From positions 1 through 64,000 of the forward strand of contig JAIWNI010000017.1 of assembly GCA_025331435.1 (NCBI GenBank): a stretch of DNA of 64,000 nt, written 5' to 3'. Under the pieces are notes generated by a model, which saw only the letters and a program-made list of their open reading frames with translations, made no database searches and was not told where the DNA came from. The position numbers and the translations under genes are program-made. This document shows, in pieces, positions 26,538 through 38,429 of this stretch. Position 1 is the first letter of the stretch; each line of letters begins with the position of its first letter. The stretch is from Choanephora cucurbitarum (taxonomy: Eukaryota; Mucoromycota; Mucoromycetes; Mucorales; Choanephoraceae).

Positions 26538-26995
26538 TTATCGAAGACGTTTCATTTTAGCGATCACAAAAGACTCAGTAAATGGATTGCCTTGACGTAC
26601 AAAGGCCCAATGAGAGATCCAAATGGCCCTTAGGGTAGCAGCACAAAGTAGACGGAAAGGTGTTGTTGAGACCTGTTCAGGAGTCCAGAGAGACCAAAGG
26701 GCAGACACAATATGTTCAGGTTGAAACTCTAAATAAGGATACTGGGTGTAAAGTATGAGCTTCCTAAGGACAACTTCCTAGGACATTCCACTAATAAGTG
26801 TTGTATCGTCTCGAATGAAGCCGAGCAAAAAAGGCAAGAAGCTTGAACATCGGAGCGGAAAAGGGCAATAGACTTCTGTGAGTGAACCTTGACCTTGTTG
26901 TAAATTACCCTGACTGAACCAGAGAGAAAAAATTGGGTTTTTATGAGTTGTACCTTATTTTTGATTTTCTGGCACAGTGGAATGGTTTTAGCCAA
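26538..26995 (-). pseudogene. 3' end of a decayed non-LTR (LINE) retrotransposon
   Basis: The minus-strand frame contains a zf-RVT-type motif, CLFCSASFETIQHLLVECP (CxxC...H....C), typical of the region after LINE reverse transcriptase. After a frame change near 26730, it continues as LWSLWTPEQV and then TLRAIWISHWAFVRQGNPF, the usual C-terminal tail, stopping at 26538. No reverse transcriptase or endonuclease sequence is found upstream (27000 onward), so this is a 5'-truncated, frameshifted relic, as normal for LINE insertions. Confidence 0.7.
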
Positions 26996-27706
26996 TCATT
27001 TTCAAAGCCCTTTCCTTTCCCAACTGATATTTGATTGGCTAGCTACATCCTATCTCCAAAAAAAGAAACATCTCTGGAGATCCACATACTAATTTTTAAA
27101 GTCCATTCTATTTATCCGATCCTTAAATTGGAATGATTGCAGGTAATCCGTTGTGAAAAAGTATAAATTGTAATACGATTAAACCTTAAAACTCTTAAGA
27201 TTTCTAACCTAACAAACAAGTGTAGTAACACAGAGTGATGATGACAATGAGGATTAGTTTTAATATGCTTTGTTTGAATTCATTGGTTTAAAGTTTAAGT
27301 GCCTTCTCCATAAATTTTTATCAAAACAGCAATAGGAATTTGATAGAGTCTCCGCCCCATCTTTATCAGTGTGACATAATGGACTTCGAGTTTATCATTT
27401 GTTTAGTAACATCGGATGATATCACTCGAGGATACTTCCTCAATTTCATGCATGAGCCCAAATGCTTATACTTGAAGTAGATAGATTCAGATCTCCTTTT
27501 ACGATTCTTTTTAGTCAATGCTCCAGTTTGGTCAAGGTACTAGAGAACGAAGTGACACAAACAGGTTGCCAGATTACTGGAGCTTATCGGCAATCTGATA
27601 AATCCAAATGGCAGTCTAAAAAAGCACACAGGCCTGTACTGCTCTTTATAGAGTCTTTTTTTTTTTGTAAAAATTGCCAGCCTTATCAAATCCGACCGGG
27701 AGTCGA
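26996..27706. other. intergenic stretch
   Basis: AT-rich sequence with no supported gene. It separates the LINE relic from the MITE. Confidence 0.4.
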
Positions 27707-27883
27707 CAGAAGTCACTTGACTCAAGAGTGTTTAATTCGAGAGTATATGATTTGAGAGCCGTGTTCGATTCCTTTGCAGCAAAAATCACTTCAAGCGCTA
27801 AAACGTCATTTGATTTAAGATCATGTTTAATAAGAGAGTGAACTTCTCAGGAATATCAACACACTTAAATAATGCGACTACTG
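27707..27883. mobile_element. 177-bp MITE, Tc1/mariner type
   Basis: Left end CAGAAGTCACTTGACTCAAG and right end (reverse strand) CAGTAGTCGCATTATTTAAG are mutually similar terminal repeats. The right flank is TA, while the left flank is GA, so one target base has changed. Same family as 14686-14784. Confidence 0.65.
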
Positions 27884-28150
27884 TATCAACTCATAACAGA
27901 ATACGGGTAGTGCAAAACTTGTCTGTCGCAGCTATGGCTTTGTCAAGTTTTTAAAGAAAACGAATGTATTTTTTTCTGGTGCATAGAATAATAAATAACA
28001 TTAAAATAAGACATAAAAGAGGTTTTTTAAAGGAAAGATCTGTCTACAAAGAGAGGAAGGGAAAATTAATAAATATACATAGGTCTGCTTGATTCATCTT
28101 TCTGTTTGGTATTGTGCCTTGCAAAGGATAATGGCATTCTCTTCCTTCTG

Positions 28151-29013
28151 TTAAACTGTCTCTATAGGCTTTGAATTACGGCGATGAAGACGTGGTGAAT
28201 CATTTCTTTCAACTTTTTCATTATCTTGACTGTCAGTGCTATTTCTATGATGAGATTGTTGAGTGGGTGTCAAACTTGTATTGTGTATCAATCGGCTGCT
28301 TGTTAGTCCATAATTCACGCCGCCCAACAAGGAACTTGGTAGCGATGAATCTGCCCTACGTCTGTTACGTCCAGGCTTGTTAAATCGAGCAGGTTCAAAG
28401 GTTTGCCAAATATATTGTGAACATTTTGAAGCATTTGGTAAATCTTGAATCATTTTGGCAATCGTGTTTTTCCTCAGACCAAAAAAGTCGGGTCCAACAG
28501 GATTATGTCCGTATTCTTGGTTACGTATGGCAAAGGCACGTCTGTATATATTAGGCATGTTAGATCTTGATTTTTTTCTTGTGTATTTGTCTGTTTATGG
28601 TACCTAACAATAATAGTCCAAACAGTTGTTGGTGTTGGTCCGGAATACGTCATTGGACAATCGTCTGCTGTTACTTCAAACTTAGGCTCTCGCCCGTTTT
28701 CCAGGATACGGCAAGTGTACTGCGTGTCGCTCTTAGGATCAATCATACTTCTGTACCATCTATAAATAAATGAATTAGCGCCATCTGTATCCTATTGGGT
28801 TAGAAAATTTCGCGATAAATCACTTACTTGCGTACTGTGTAATTGGCAGGATAAATGTAACGCTGATTGTGGTAAGCAGGCCTATCGTAAATAACAGTGC
28901 CTAGATCAACTACAGTCCAGGAGTCGATTTCAACTGGCAAAATATAATTGCCTTTACTATCTTTATCTACTTCATAATAAGTACGAACAGCTGTATTAAC
29001 TTGCTGTTGCTGT

Positions 29014-29069
<56 letters not shown>

Positions 29070-30517
29070 GTGCTGCTGGTGCTGCTGTTGCTGCTGGTGT
29101 TGCTGTGTTGTTTGTAAGGGGGAAGGTATCTGTTGTGACTTTGAGTAGGCTGACTCAGTTGATAGTGGTGAGTTGTTTTGTCCGGAAGGCATCATGGCTA
29201 TAGGCTTCTTTCTCTTCTTATTGCTAGGTGTATAAATCACCGGTATCATAGAGACATGTCCAGCATTGGTTTCATGTTCACTAATTGAAGAATAAGATTG
29301 ATGGTGATGAGTAGGAGGAGAATCGGAAGAGGAATTAGAGGAATTTGAGTTTGGAGGTAGATGACGAGATGAATCTTTGTCAGATAAGGAAGCAAGTGTA
29401 AATGCTGATCTTCTGCTTGCTTCTGGTCGCTGAGAGTAGGATATGGATGGTATGGGCAGAGTCATGTCGCTATGAAAAGTATGTGCGGATTGCCGGCGAT
29501 GATGATGATGATGATGATCTTCATTCGTGCCGTTATAATAATGCTTTGTAGGAGATGATAAACGAGGACGCTTACTAACAAACTCGTTTGGATTGGTGTT
29601 TGTTAGTGTCGGTATTGTTGCTGTTGAAGATGATGAAGTAGGAGGGAAGACAGGTTCAGGACGAAATACAGGTAAAGAAGAAGAGAGAGAAGGAAGTCTT
29701 GATGGAAGTGGCGGACTCCCTTGATTCTCGTTGTCAATGTGGCTACGTTGTCTCAAGTAGCGATCGAATTCAATATCATATACCTTTGAGAGGGAAGGCG
29801 GCGGCGATACAGGTGGATTCCGTAAATAATTATGGTTTTCTTCGGGAGAAGTGTAACAATTACATGGTGAATGACTCGATGTTTGAGATGCTGTCCTGAA
29901 CTGTTCAAATGATTTAGATTTGAGTGCAGAGAAAAAGCTATCTTTTTGCCATTTCATTGTCTATATATGTAGTGTTGAGCAAGTTATGTTTAGAAGCATT
30001 CTTTTATAAAGAACAAATGTATAATAACGAATGTGAAGTAGTTTCGTCTTCAATCTTACAGGCTGTAACTCCAAAAATACTTCAAAGTAAGGATCAGTTT
30101 CAGTTTGAAATGGCTTTCCATAAATAAACAATTCATCTTCGGACTGGTCCATAATCCAAGTAAGAAGGCCGTGGCCTTCCCAAATGAGTGAATCACGCTT
30201 ATGAGTGCTGTCAGAACGTTGTTCGCTTAGAGAATGCTTTGTCTCTTGAAAGTTTGCTGTGTAGACAGACAAGTCATGCTCTCTACAAATAATATCAGGA
30301 CTATCAAAAGAAGGCAAGGTTTTAGAAAAGATTTATATCACGTGTAGTTGAAACTCTTTCATCTTTACCTAGATGAGCAAATGGACCATAAACAGCTTTT
30401 TAAAGGAATTGGTATTGAAGAATAGTCATCGATTGTATCATCGTAATTGTCAAGGGTAAATGTTGCAAGTCTAGTTGACTTTGATCTGCTTAAAGTATAA
30501 AATACTTTGACTATCAT
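28151..30517 (-). CDS. FYR-domain nuclear protein (TBRG1-like), polyglutamine-containing
   Basis: Exons 30517-30369, 30300-30060, 29960-28828, 28759-28604 and 28541-28151 join in frame to 689 residues. Residues about 1-130 form an N-terminal segment I do not recognise (contains EGHGLLTWIMDQSEDELFIY). A long Ser/Pro/His-rich linker follows, with a polyglutamine tract. The C-terminal third has FYRN (IYPANYTVRKWYRSMIDPKS) then FYRC (FEVTADDCP, TPTTVWTIIV, GPDFFGLRKNTIAKMI). FYR pairs occur in chromatin proteins such as MLL, JARID-type demethylases and TBRG1. With no SET or JmjC domain here, TBRG1-like is the best fit. Basic stretches (NKKRKKP, RNRRR) suit nuclear import. Confidence 0.85.
29001..29112 (-). 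repeat. CAG/CAA repeat encoding polyglutamine
   Basis: About 110 bp of CTG/TTG triplets on +, that is CAG/CAA on the coding strand, interrupted by a few CAC (His) codons. It encodes nearly uninterrupted Gln in the linker of the FYR protein. Length is likely variable between strains. Confidence 0.9.
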
Positions 30518-33500
30518 TATAGTATGAATTATGTGAAATCAATATTCGCATTACAAGCAGCTTCTAACCTTTAATTGCTTTGGGATTTTGATGTTCTATC
30601 TTTGAGGTTGACATATTTAGTTAATGTACATATGTTTATTTTTAGACTTGGGCAAACAAAAAGCAGAATAAAAGAGAAACAGAAAAATAAGAGAAAGAAA
30701 AAAGATAAGAAAAGAAAAAGAAAAGCAAAGAAAAGAAAAGGAAAAAGGTAAGAAATCATAAAAAAAGCTTTTTTTTTCTTTCTGTTTCCAAAGAAAGGCA
30801 GACAGTATTCTGTGCGATACCTGATACTAACCTCCCTACGTTCTTTTGCCTGATTTGGCTACTTTGCTTATTAGACGCTTAAAGAGCCAAGAATTGATAC
30901 AGGTAGAATTAGTCAAGGATATGCAATACAAAAGAGAAATAATCTCGGCTTAGCCATGTTTTGCTTTCTTTAAAATCAATAGGCTAATTTTACGTTTCTC
31001 TTCATTCAATGCGATCAACATGGTAAGCTATATTTTTTGATAACACACAGCCATTCTGTACCTAAAGTTGTGCATATTTAGGTAACATAATGTCATTCAG
31101 TCCAAGCCAATCTAAGGTCCATCAAAAAGTTTAACTCAAACACTCACAACTATACAAATTCTGGAGACATTGCTTCTTTATTGCTATCACAGTCGCACAA
31201 TGAAGACATGTATTTTATTTACTTTTTTTTTTAATGGTCGTACTAGGTCAAAAAAAAAGAAACTGAACAGTTTTGATTACACATGTATAGCTGATTGACA
31301 TATTTGCTTCATCTTTTGGGCTATTTCTGCATTTTCTTTCATGCACCAGCAAGCTATTGAATTACATATTGCGATCTGTCTGTGCGTACCTTCATCTAAA
31401 AACTTTAGCTCTTTTAGTATGAATGACTCGGAGGAGAAATAAAGAGGCCTTTTTTTATAACATCTTGTTGTTGGCCAATCAAAAGCACCTTCCATTTGCT
31501 CTCTTTTTTTTCCGCGCTGTTAGTATTTTACTTCACACGGCCCTTAATTATCCTTCTCTTACAATTTTCTGAAGCCGCCTATTCAAGCTGAAACAGATTT
31601 TCCTTTTTTGTTGTGCTTTTTTTGTATCTTGTTCTGGGTGGCATATTCCATGATTTGCATTTGTTATTTCTTTATTTGCCATAATAATCTTCAGCCAGGG
31701 TGAATATGTAGACATAGTGCAACCTTTAACTTAAACATTAAAAAAATGAAAATAAGGGTCTAGTCCCTTAGCGGCAAATAAACTTGTCACTTATCTTTCC
31801 AATAGTCTATTGGCACCATTTGAACCCTTATTTTAAATCATTCGAGTGAGATTTCCCAGATTCCGCTTTTGACGAAACATTAACACCATTTTAACATTTA
31901 GTCACGTTTTTTTCTTTGCCACTACACAAAAAAAGAACGGGAACTGCTAATTTTGAACATTGAATTGACCTCATTGCCTCAATTCCACAGAGATAAAGTT
32001 TGGAAATGATAACAACCAAAAAGCTCTGAAGTCAAGACAACAGTTGGCTATCAAATCCAATATTATCAGCCTTTGCTCTATATACACAGTTAAGGAAAAA
32101 CTCTTTCGAGAATATAAAAGCGAATAATCAATAATTACCCATGAGCTGTAATTGCTCATAGTCTCAGCAGCTTCTTATCACCTTTTCTTTTCTTTTTTTG
32201 TTCAAATAAACATTCATTTCTATTTTGCTCTTGTACTACATGTAGTTCCATTTATGGAGTGTACTTGAAGAGAGAAGAGTACAATTCATTAGGGTGCTTG
32301 TCAGTTGATCTGGTCAAAAAATTAATGTACAAACAATTGCATCTGCATGAAGACACAAACAATGATGTATTAGACTACATGACAGTATTGTGAGCTTTCA
32401 GACTGTTTCGCGTTATGCTGAACATATGATAAAGCCTGTGTTCGTTTATAAAGGCAATGTGTTTTTATCATTAATTTAGAACTTCCATTGGGTTCCTAAA
32501 GATAACTTCAAAGTTTTCTTTCCAAGCAGTCTAACTAAAACAGTCGCCTGGAAGAAAACTCCAGCCTCCAATCTCAACGTTTTCGTGTATCTGTTTATTT
32601 GATTTCAATTATATGTTTTATAATGTAATGAGAAAGGGCTGAAAAAAAAACTCGTATAAAAATCAAGCAAAAAGGTTTCAAAGTAAAAAAGTCAAAAAAA
32701 AAAAAGCTGGACCCAAATAAGGATAAGAACAAGAAGTGGTTCTGAGAGTAAGGAAATACTACTCCATGTAACTCTTACTGAAAAGAAAAGAGAAAAAATA
32801 ATATGTAGGAAGAGTCCGGATTCAAAGCGCAGACACTAAGCTTTTGTTTGGATAGCATGGGATGGGGTACAAAACTGATTTGGCATCATTACTACCACTC
32901 ATAAATCCATTCAGGTCAGCTTTGTACCTTCTATTACGTTGAATGATATCAGTAACGTGCCTAAGAGTGCACTCCTTTCTTTCCTTAAAAAGGTATCAGT
33001 TTGTTTCGAGTTGCACATAACCTTCTTTCTACTCCTACAAGACCCGAACCAAATAGCATAAGTATAGCTCTCTAATCAATTAACTCAGCTTCAGATACAT
33101 TCAATTTTCTTTTGTGGTCAATTGAGTAACATGATCGATGCATGCGCAGCCAATGTATGTCAAATATAGCTGTGCATGAAACAGCATCTAAGAGATCAAA
33201 CAATGATTCATCAAGAATCTTGTAGTCTATAAAATCTCTTTCATTCACTCACAAAGAAAGCATCCCTTTCCTTCTTTTTGCTTTTTCTCAGGCAGGAGCT
33301 CTATAAAAAACACAAACATTAGTTTTAGTTGAACGGGCCAAGAGGTAATAGAAACATCAGAAACAACTTAGTCTAAGTGATACGAAAGTAGGGAATGAAC
33401 TTTGAATATCGTTTGTCTTAAAGTACACTTTATTCGGAATCATCTTATCATTTGGAAGACAGACAGCCGAAAAAAAAAAGAATTGCACGTACGCTTGTTT

Positions 33501-33728
33501 TGTGTCTTCTTTTGCGTAGAACAAATATGTAGCTCATTAAGCAATGCATATTTTTTTTTTGTTGACACTTCAAACAAAGCTATGATATATTGACAACTAC
33601 TCATTTGGTTATAAAAGAGATATTCAACGTTAACAACCAATAAAAGCATATACGCTCTATTTCTTTTCCTGAGTCAAGAAATTTAGCATGAATTTAATCA
33701 GTTTCTTTTTTCTTGCTTTGTTTTCAAT
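30518..33728. other. gene-poor stretch, 3.2 kb
   Basis: No supported coding sequence on either strand. It contains purine-rich low-complexity DNA at about 30660-30760 and many A/T homopolymers. The last 500 bp is the promoter of the F-box gene at 33729. Confidence 0.5.
33610..33617 (+). promoter_or_regulatory. TATA box candidate for the F-box gene at 33729
   Basis: TATAAAAG, about 112 bp before the ATG, followed by T/C-rich DNA. Further TATAAAA matches lie near 33228 and 33302, so assignment is tentative. Confidence 0.35.
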
Positions 33729-35687
33729 ATGCAGCTTTCAATGATAACTCGTTTACCTCTAGAAGTCATCGAGCTTATTGTATTCTTTCTACCTAACAAA
33801 GACCGCATACAGTGTCTGGCAACCTGTAAAGCGTATTATGCGGCACTTTATCCCATACTTGTACGGTCAGTTACAATACAATATCGAAAACAGTTCAAGC
33901 AGTTCTTGACTATGATGGTTCGACATGACCTGGGGTTACATATACGTGAGATCCACCTAAAAAACCGAGTAGGTATTACTCAGCAAGAGTTTGAACTACT
34001 TCAGCGTCATTGTCCCTATCTTGAGATCCTCAAGTTTAATGATTGGCGACATTACAAACGACCTATCTTTCAATCCTTTCAGTATCTCCAGCAGATCCCT
34101 AAAGTATACGATCGCTTCAAAGGACTTCAGGTGCTTTTGGACAGAGGGTCCAGCTTGACCCATCTCGAACTGTCGCCTCGAGTAGTGAGAGATCTGATAC
34201 TAGAGCGTCTTCTCTTACCGTTCTTGACACTAGGAAACCATCTCACTCATCTGACACTGGATGGGTACTACAGTCCTAATTCACATGCTGGACAACTTCA
34301 GTTTGATTACATGGGATGGCAGCTATTACATCAGTCCTGTCCTCACTTGACGCACATACAGATGCTGACAGTGAACTTGAAGGCCAGTCTGGATCAAGCG
34401 AAGCAGATGGCAACAAAGGATCACGTACATGGAAGCATGACCTCACTTGTGTTAAGGGAAGTATGTATGGACAACCCTATCTGGCTAGTTTATTTGGCTG
34501 CTCAATACCCTAATCTGACAACACTGGAGCTTCGATTTGATCTGGACGCATTTACGAATTATGATGAATCTGAAGAGAAATTAAGTCGAGCAGGCTGTTC
34601 TGCTGGATTTCTAGGTTTGGCCAACCGGCTGACCCGGTTGCATACATTAAGCCTTCAATGCCTCAAGGGCTCTCATTTCCCGGGCGAGCTGTTTTTTGAT
34701 GCTTTGGCCCATAGAGGAGTACGATTACAAAACCTGACAGTACGATACAATACCGATATTTTATCTCGGTTTGGTTTGAACAAAAGTATTTTAAAGGCTA
34801 TCGTACGTGGACAGCAGCGGACAGTCAATAGCCTCCATATGGACATGTGGATGAATGCACATGAACATTTCTTTGAACTTCTTGAACAGCTCTCATACTG
34901 TTTGCGTCTTACCTGTCTTTCTCTGGCCAGTGATGACTTTGGCAAGTTCAACTACAACCCTATTCCTTTAGATACAATTTTGAGCGCTTGTCCACATCTA
35001 CAAAAGCTAGAGCTGATACGAACAGCTTTAGTGATAGAAGACAAACATACCAGTCGTCAGATACATCCTCTCAAATCACTGCGTATCGCTATCTCACGAG
35101 TGTCCGAGTCCTTATTTGTCTATCTGACCAACCGATGTCCGTCCATTTCACATCTAGAGGTGGTCACAAGTTACTGGATGCCTCGAGAAATTGAGATGAG
35201 GATTGACATGCCAAACAATACATTTGATTATGTACGCATTTCAGATCTCAACAAGCTCAATGTCCCTGGTCTTGAAGGTAACCTCTGTTTTGGTACTTCT
35301 GTCAATCTCTTTGCTGTCAAACAACTCAATCTTTTAGAGAAGCACCAAATGCGCTACAGCAAGAGAGATGATATAGATGTGCCGGAAGATTTGACGAGTT
35401 GGTATCATCTGTATGAAATAGAAGATGAAAGGAGATTAAGATACCCGCCTTGTTGTCTAAGGAAGCTTCATCGACAGGAGGTTGATTCTTTAAAGTACCT
35501 TGTTGGTTTCTACAAAACAAACTACTATCGAGAGCAAGCAGGTACAACTGGCTTTATTGTAGATCGCTATGTGTCCAAAAAGAATTGGAGAGATGATGTA
35601 CGGTTTGGATTTGTTTCTCTAACTTGTAAATCTGTCCGAACACTTAAATATAACTATAATACAATTGATTGGCCGAATCAGGACTAA
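33729..35687 (+). CDS. F-box/LRR-like protein
   Basis: Single-exon frame of 652 residues. An F-box opens the protein (ITRLPLEVIELIVFFLPNKD, then LATCKAYYAALYP). Leucine-rich repeat-like segments follow (LTHLTLDGYYSPN, LTTLELRFDLD, LQNLTVRYNTD, LQKLELIRTAL). Predicted substrate adaptor of an SCF ubiquitin ligase. It is not a close copy of the F-box gene at 23446, and no intron is needed. Long gene-poor regions lie on both sides. Confidence 0.85.
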   Translation: MQLSMITRLPLEVIELIVFFLPNKDRIQCLATCKAYYAALYPILVRSVTIQYRKQFKQFLTMMVRHDLGLHIREIHLKNRVGITQQEFELLQRHCPYLEILKFNDWRHYKRPIFQSFQYLQQIPKVYDRFKGLQVLLDRGSSLTHLELSPRVVRDLILERLLLPFLTLGNHLTHLTLDGYYSPNSHAGQLQFDYMGWQLLHQSCPHLTHIQMLTVNLKASLDQAKQMATKDHVHGSMTSLVLREVCMDNPIWLVYLAAQYPNLTTLELRFDLDAFTNYDESEEKLSRAGCSAGFLGLANRLTRLHTLSLQCLKGSHFPGELFFDALAHRGVRLQNLTVRYNTDILSRFGLNKSILKAIVRGQQRTVNSLHMDMWMNAHEHFFELLEQLSYCLRLTCLSLASDDFGKFNYNPIPLDTILSACPHLQKLELIRTALVIEDKHTSRQIHPLKSLRIAISRVSESLFVYLTNRCPSISHLEVVTSYWMPREIEMRIDMPNNTFDYVRISDLNKLNVPGLEGNLCFGTSVNLFAVKQLNLLEKHQMRYSKRDDIDVPEDLTSWYHLYEIEDERRLRYPPCCLRKLHRQEVDSLKYLVGFYKTNYYREQAGTTGFIVDRYVSKKNWRDDVRFGFVSLTCKSVRTLKYNYNTIDWPNQD

Positions 35688-38429
35688 ACAAAAGGTTGCT
35701 TGAAATAGAATAAAGCTGGTTGAAACGGATTGTTTCTCTTTTTCTTCAAGCCATTGTTCCCTGACTGTATGCGTGTTTACGAATCGTTCCTTTAAGTGTC
35801 CTGAATTGATTTCAATGCCCGCATTAAGTGTGGTTTATGCAACTTCACAGAAACTGTCACACTAGCTATTCATCAATAGCTTTTGAGCAATTGTGGATGT
35901 CAATGCTTTGTCATCAATGTGTCAGAAGAATGCAGATGAGTTTGAATAATGTTTCGCTAATATGACACAAATATCAAAAAAGATGTTATTTGATCTCATT
36001 TCTTTACTTTTCATTTCTCTTTCTGCGCCAATTCAAATTTCCAAGTAACTTGCCCCTTTTCTTTGGAAAAGAGAAGAAGCGCTGAGATTGAAGTAGAAAA
36101 AGTGTAACTCTATCTATGAACAACATGGTAAATAATAAATTCAATTTATTAGCACATATTGACTCACATCAATGGTTGTACTGTTACTGAGTCACGTTCC
36201 TTTTTTTTTCTGGTCATTATGTCATAGTGTAAAGAATCATGTTGAAGAAAAAAAAAAGGGAAGGCTAAGTTATATTTCTTAGAAAATGACGCTAAGACTT
36301 AACCCCAAAAAATGATCTTAAGTCTACTTACTACAGTAGTTATATGTACTGCAGCAGTCTGAGTAACTTACTTCCCGTAAGTAAAACTATTTGCCGTGAC
36401 CAAGCAAGCACCAATGACTGACGAGAGACATTACGTGCGAGTATGCATTAGAAAAAAGCTATTAATACAATTCTTTAGGTAACTAAGAGCTCAAATAATT
36501 TCGCATACACAATTTTCTTTTTCGATCTGTACGTAAGTTTCAAGTCCTTGTTTAGGCTTGGAATATTAAGTCGAGCAAAAAGCTAGGATAACTTTCTTTG
36601 ATCAAATCGGCTTGTTTATCACTCCCTTCCCTTCCCTAACCAATAACAAGGGAGTGGCTGTAATTGGTACATGCCGAGAACAATGGAAATACATGGTACG
36701 ATGTTTGTACAGTTATTGTCCCAGAACGTGCTTTAAAGCTCAATTATTACCTACACACCCAAACCATTTCGTGTTAAAGATAAGCTCAGTGACCGTAGTT
36801 AGATAGGCGCTTGATTTTCTAAAAGACTTCATATTTCAGTCTTGGATCGGATATTGTTACAATCCATGATAATCCTGTCAATAGAGTGTAAACAGTTCAA
36901 ACTCAACTCGGTTGGGAAGAAAGAGGGATTCATTTTGGGGAGAGAGTTGTAGTACTCGAATCAAACTTTTTGAAAATGAATTCATTCTGATTTATGTGTA
37001 CTACGGCTTAAAGGAAGATGAAATGAATAGTTTCTTGCCAAGAGAAATAAAACACTATCATTACCTATAAAGCAATCCGCGGGAATATCAACATATCTCG
37101 CTGACAAGTTTCGTTTTTCATCTCTAAAGATCAGCAATGAAACCGAATACTCTGTTGCCTCATACAAAAAAAAAGAAAAGTCAAACAAAAGGTCATGATC
37201 AAAAGAAAAACCGAGTCAGAGTAGAACACGAAAACAACCAAGCCAATAGACCTGTTTGAACAAGCTTCGCTTTGAAGCGTACTTTAATAGTCCCTGTTGA
37301 TTATAAAGAAGGTCCCCGATAACCTGAAAAGTTCCTTCCAATCCCTCTCTGAATCTTAAAATAAGTGTCAATTTTCTTGTTACACGGAAAAAGATGTCCT
37401 ACCTTGTATAATCCTTTGATGTGGGACAAGCATTGATAGGTCTAAGCCAGTCGCTTATTTTGGTGACATGCTGAATCCGTTTCTAGAAAAAAGAAACGCA
37501 TGAGCAACTGATTAGTGACAGAACAAGGTAGTACAAGATGAAAGGGAACTCCTAACAGAGTATCTGATAACTTTCATATTTTGTTGGTTGTTTTGTAGGA
37601 ATTATTTGGATCGAGTAAACCAAAGTAGAAAAAAAAAAGAGTGTTATTGTGAAGCAAGTGTGATTGTCTCATTGCTTCTTCTCTTTTGCTCTATTTGCGC
37701 ATGTATTGAACAGATCAGCAAAATACTATTGCTCTTGTTATCAGGCACGTTTAACAAAATGGCCCTTAATTCGAACATCTAAAATGTTACTACTATCCGA
37801 ATGGCTTTTTTTCTAAGATATTAGTGCTTTGGCATTTCGTATAAATCAATTGCTGCTGTTCTTCTTCCCTTCCTCTCAATATCATTCTGCAGCTAGCGTA
37901 CATTGATAAACAGAAAGAATACTACCAACACCCTTATCCGAATGATTGATGCTCTTCTTTCGTCTACTTCACCCTATGTTTTAAATCTTGAGTAAAGAGC
38001 CAACAGTTTGTTGACTTGTTGAAGAGACATGAAGGGACTAGCTGTCAATTCTCTGCAACAGCTACATTCCGGGTGTCATATTAAATATAAATTACCAAGT
38101 TGCTTTTTAATTTGTGTAAAACTTGCTTGTTGCTCAAAAACCTTAATTTTTTTAAACAGTGTCCATTTCGCCAACATGTAACTTTTTCATTTCTTTCACT
38201 CAAGTAAATTTGAACAGTTGAGCATCCGATTTTTTGGAGTGTGGGCCTCCCCCCATGTTGAGGGCTTAGCTTTTGGCAAGTGACCATTTTTTCTGCGTTT
38301 TTTTTTTGTCTTTGAACCCCTTTCTCACTATTTACTAGTTTGATTCAAAAAGTCATCGCTTGTCCCACACACCTATGCTCTTACCGAAGTTAACAAAATC
38401 ACCATACCAACTTCTAGCTAGGAGACGTG
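35688..38429. other. gene-poor stretch, 2.7 kb
   Basis: Nothing coding supported. Short open frames lack motifs. Begins the transposon-rich part of the window. Confidence 0.45.

Noticed and set aside
27755..27785. GTTCGATTCC-like box B sequence suggesting a tRNA
   Set aside because: No acceptor stem, anticodon arm or box A can be formed around it; it lies inside a MITE.
38081..38287. Minus-strand 68-codon frame with two Cys and basic residues
   Set aside because: No recognisable domain and no splice-compatible neighbours.
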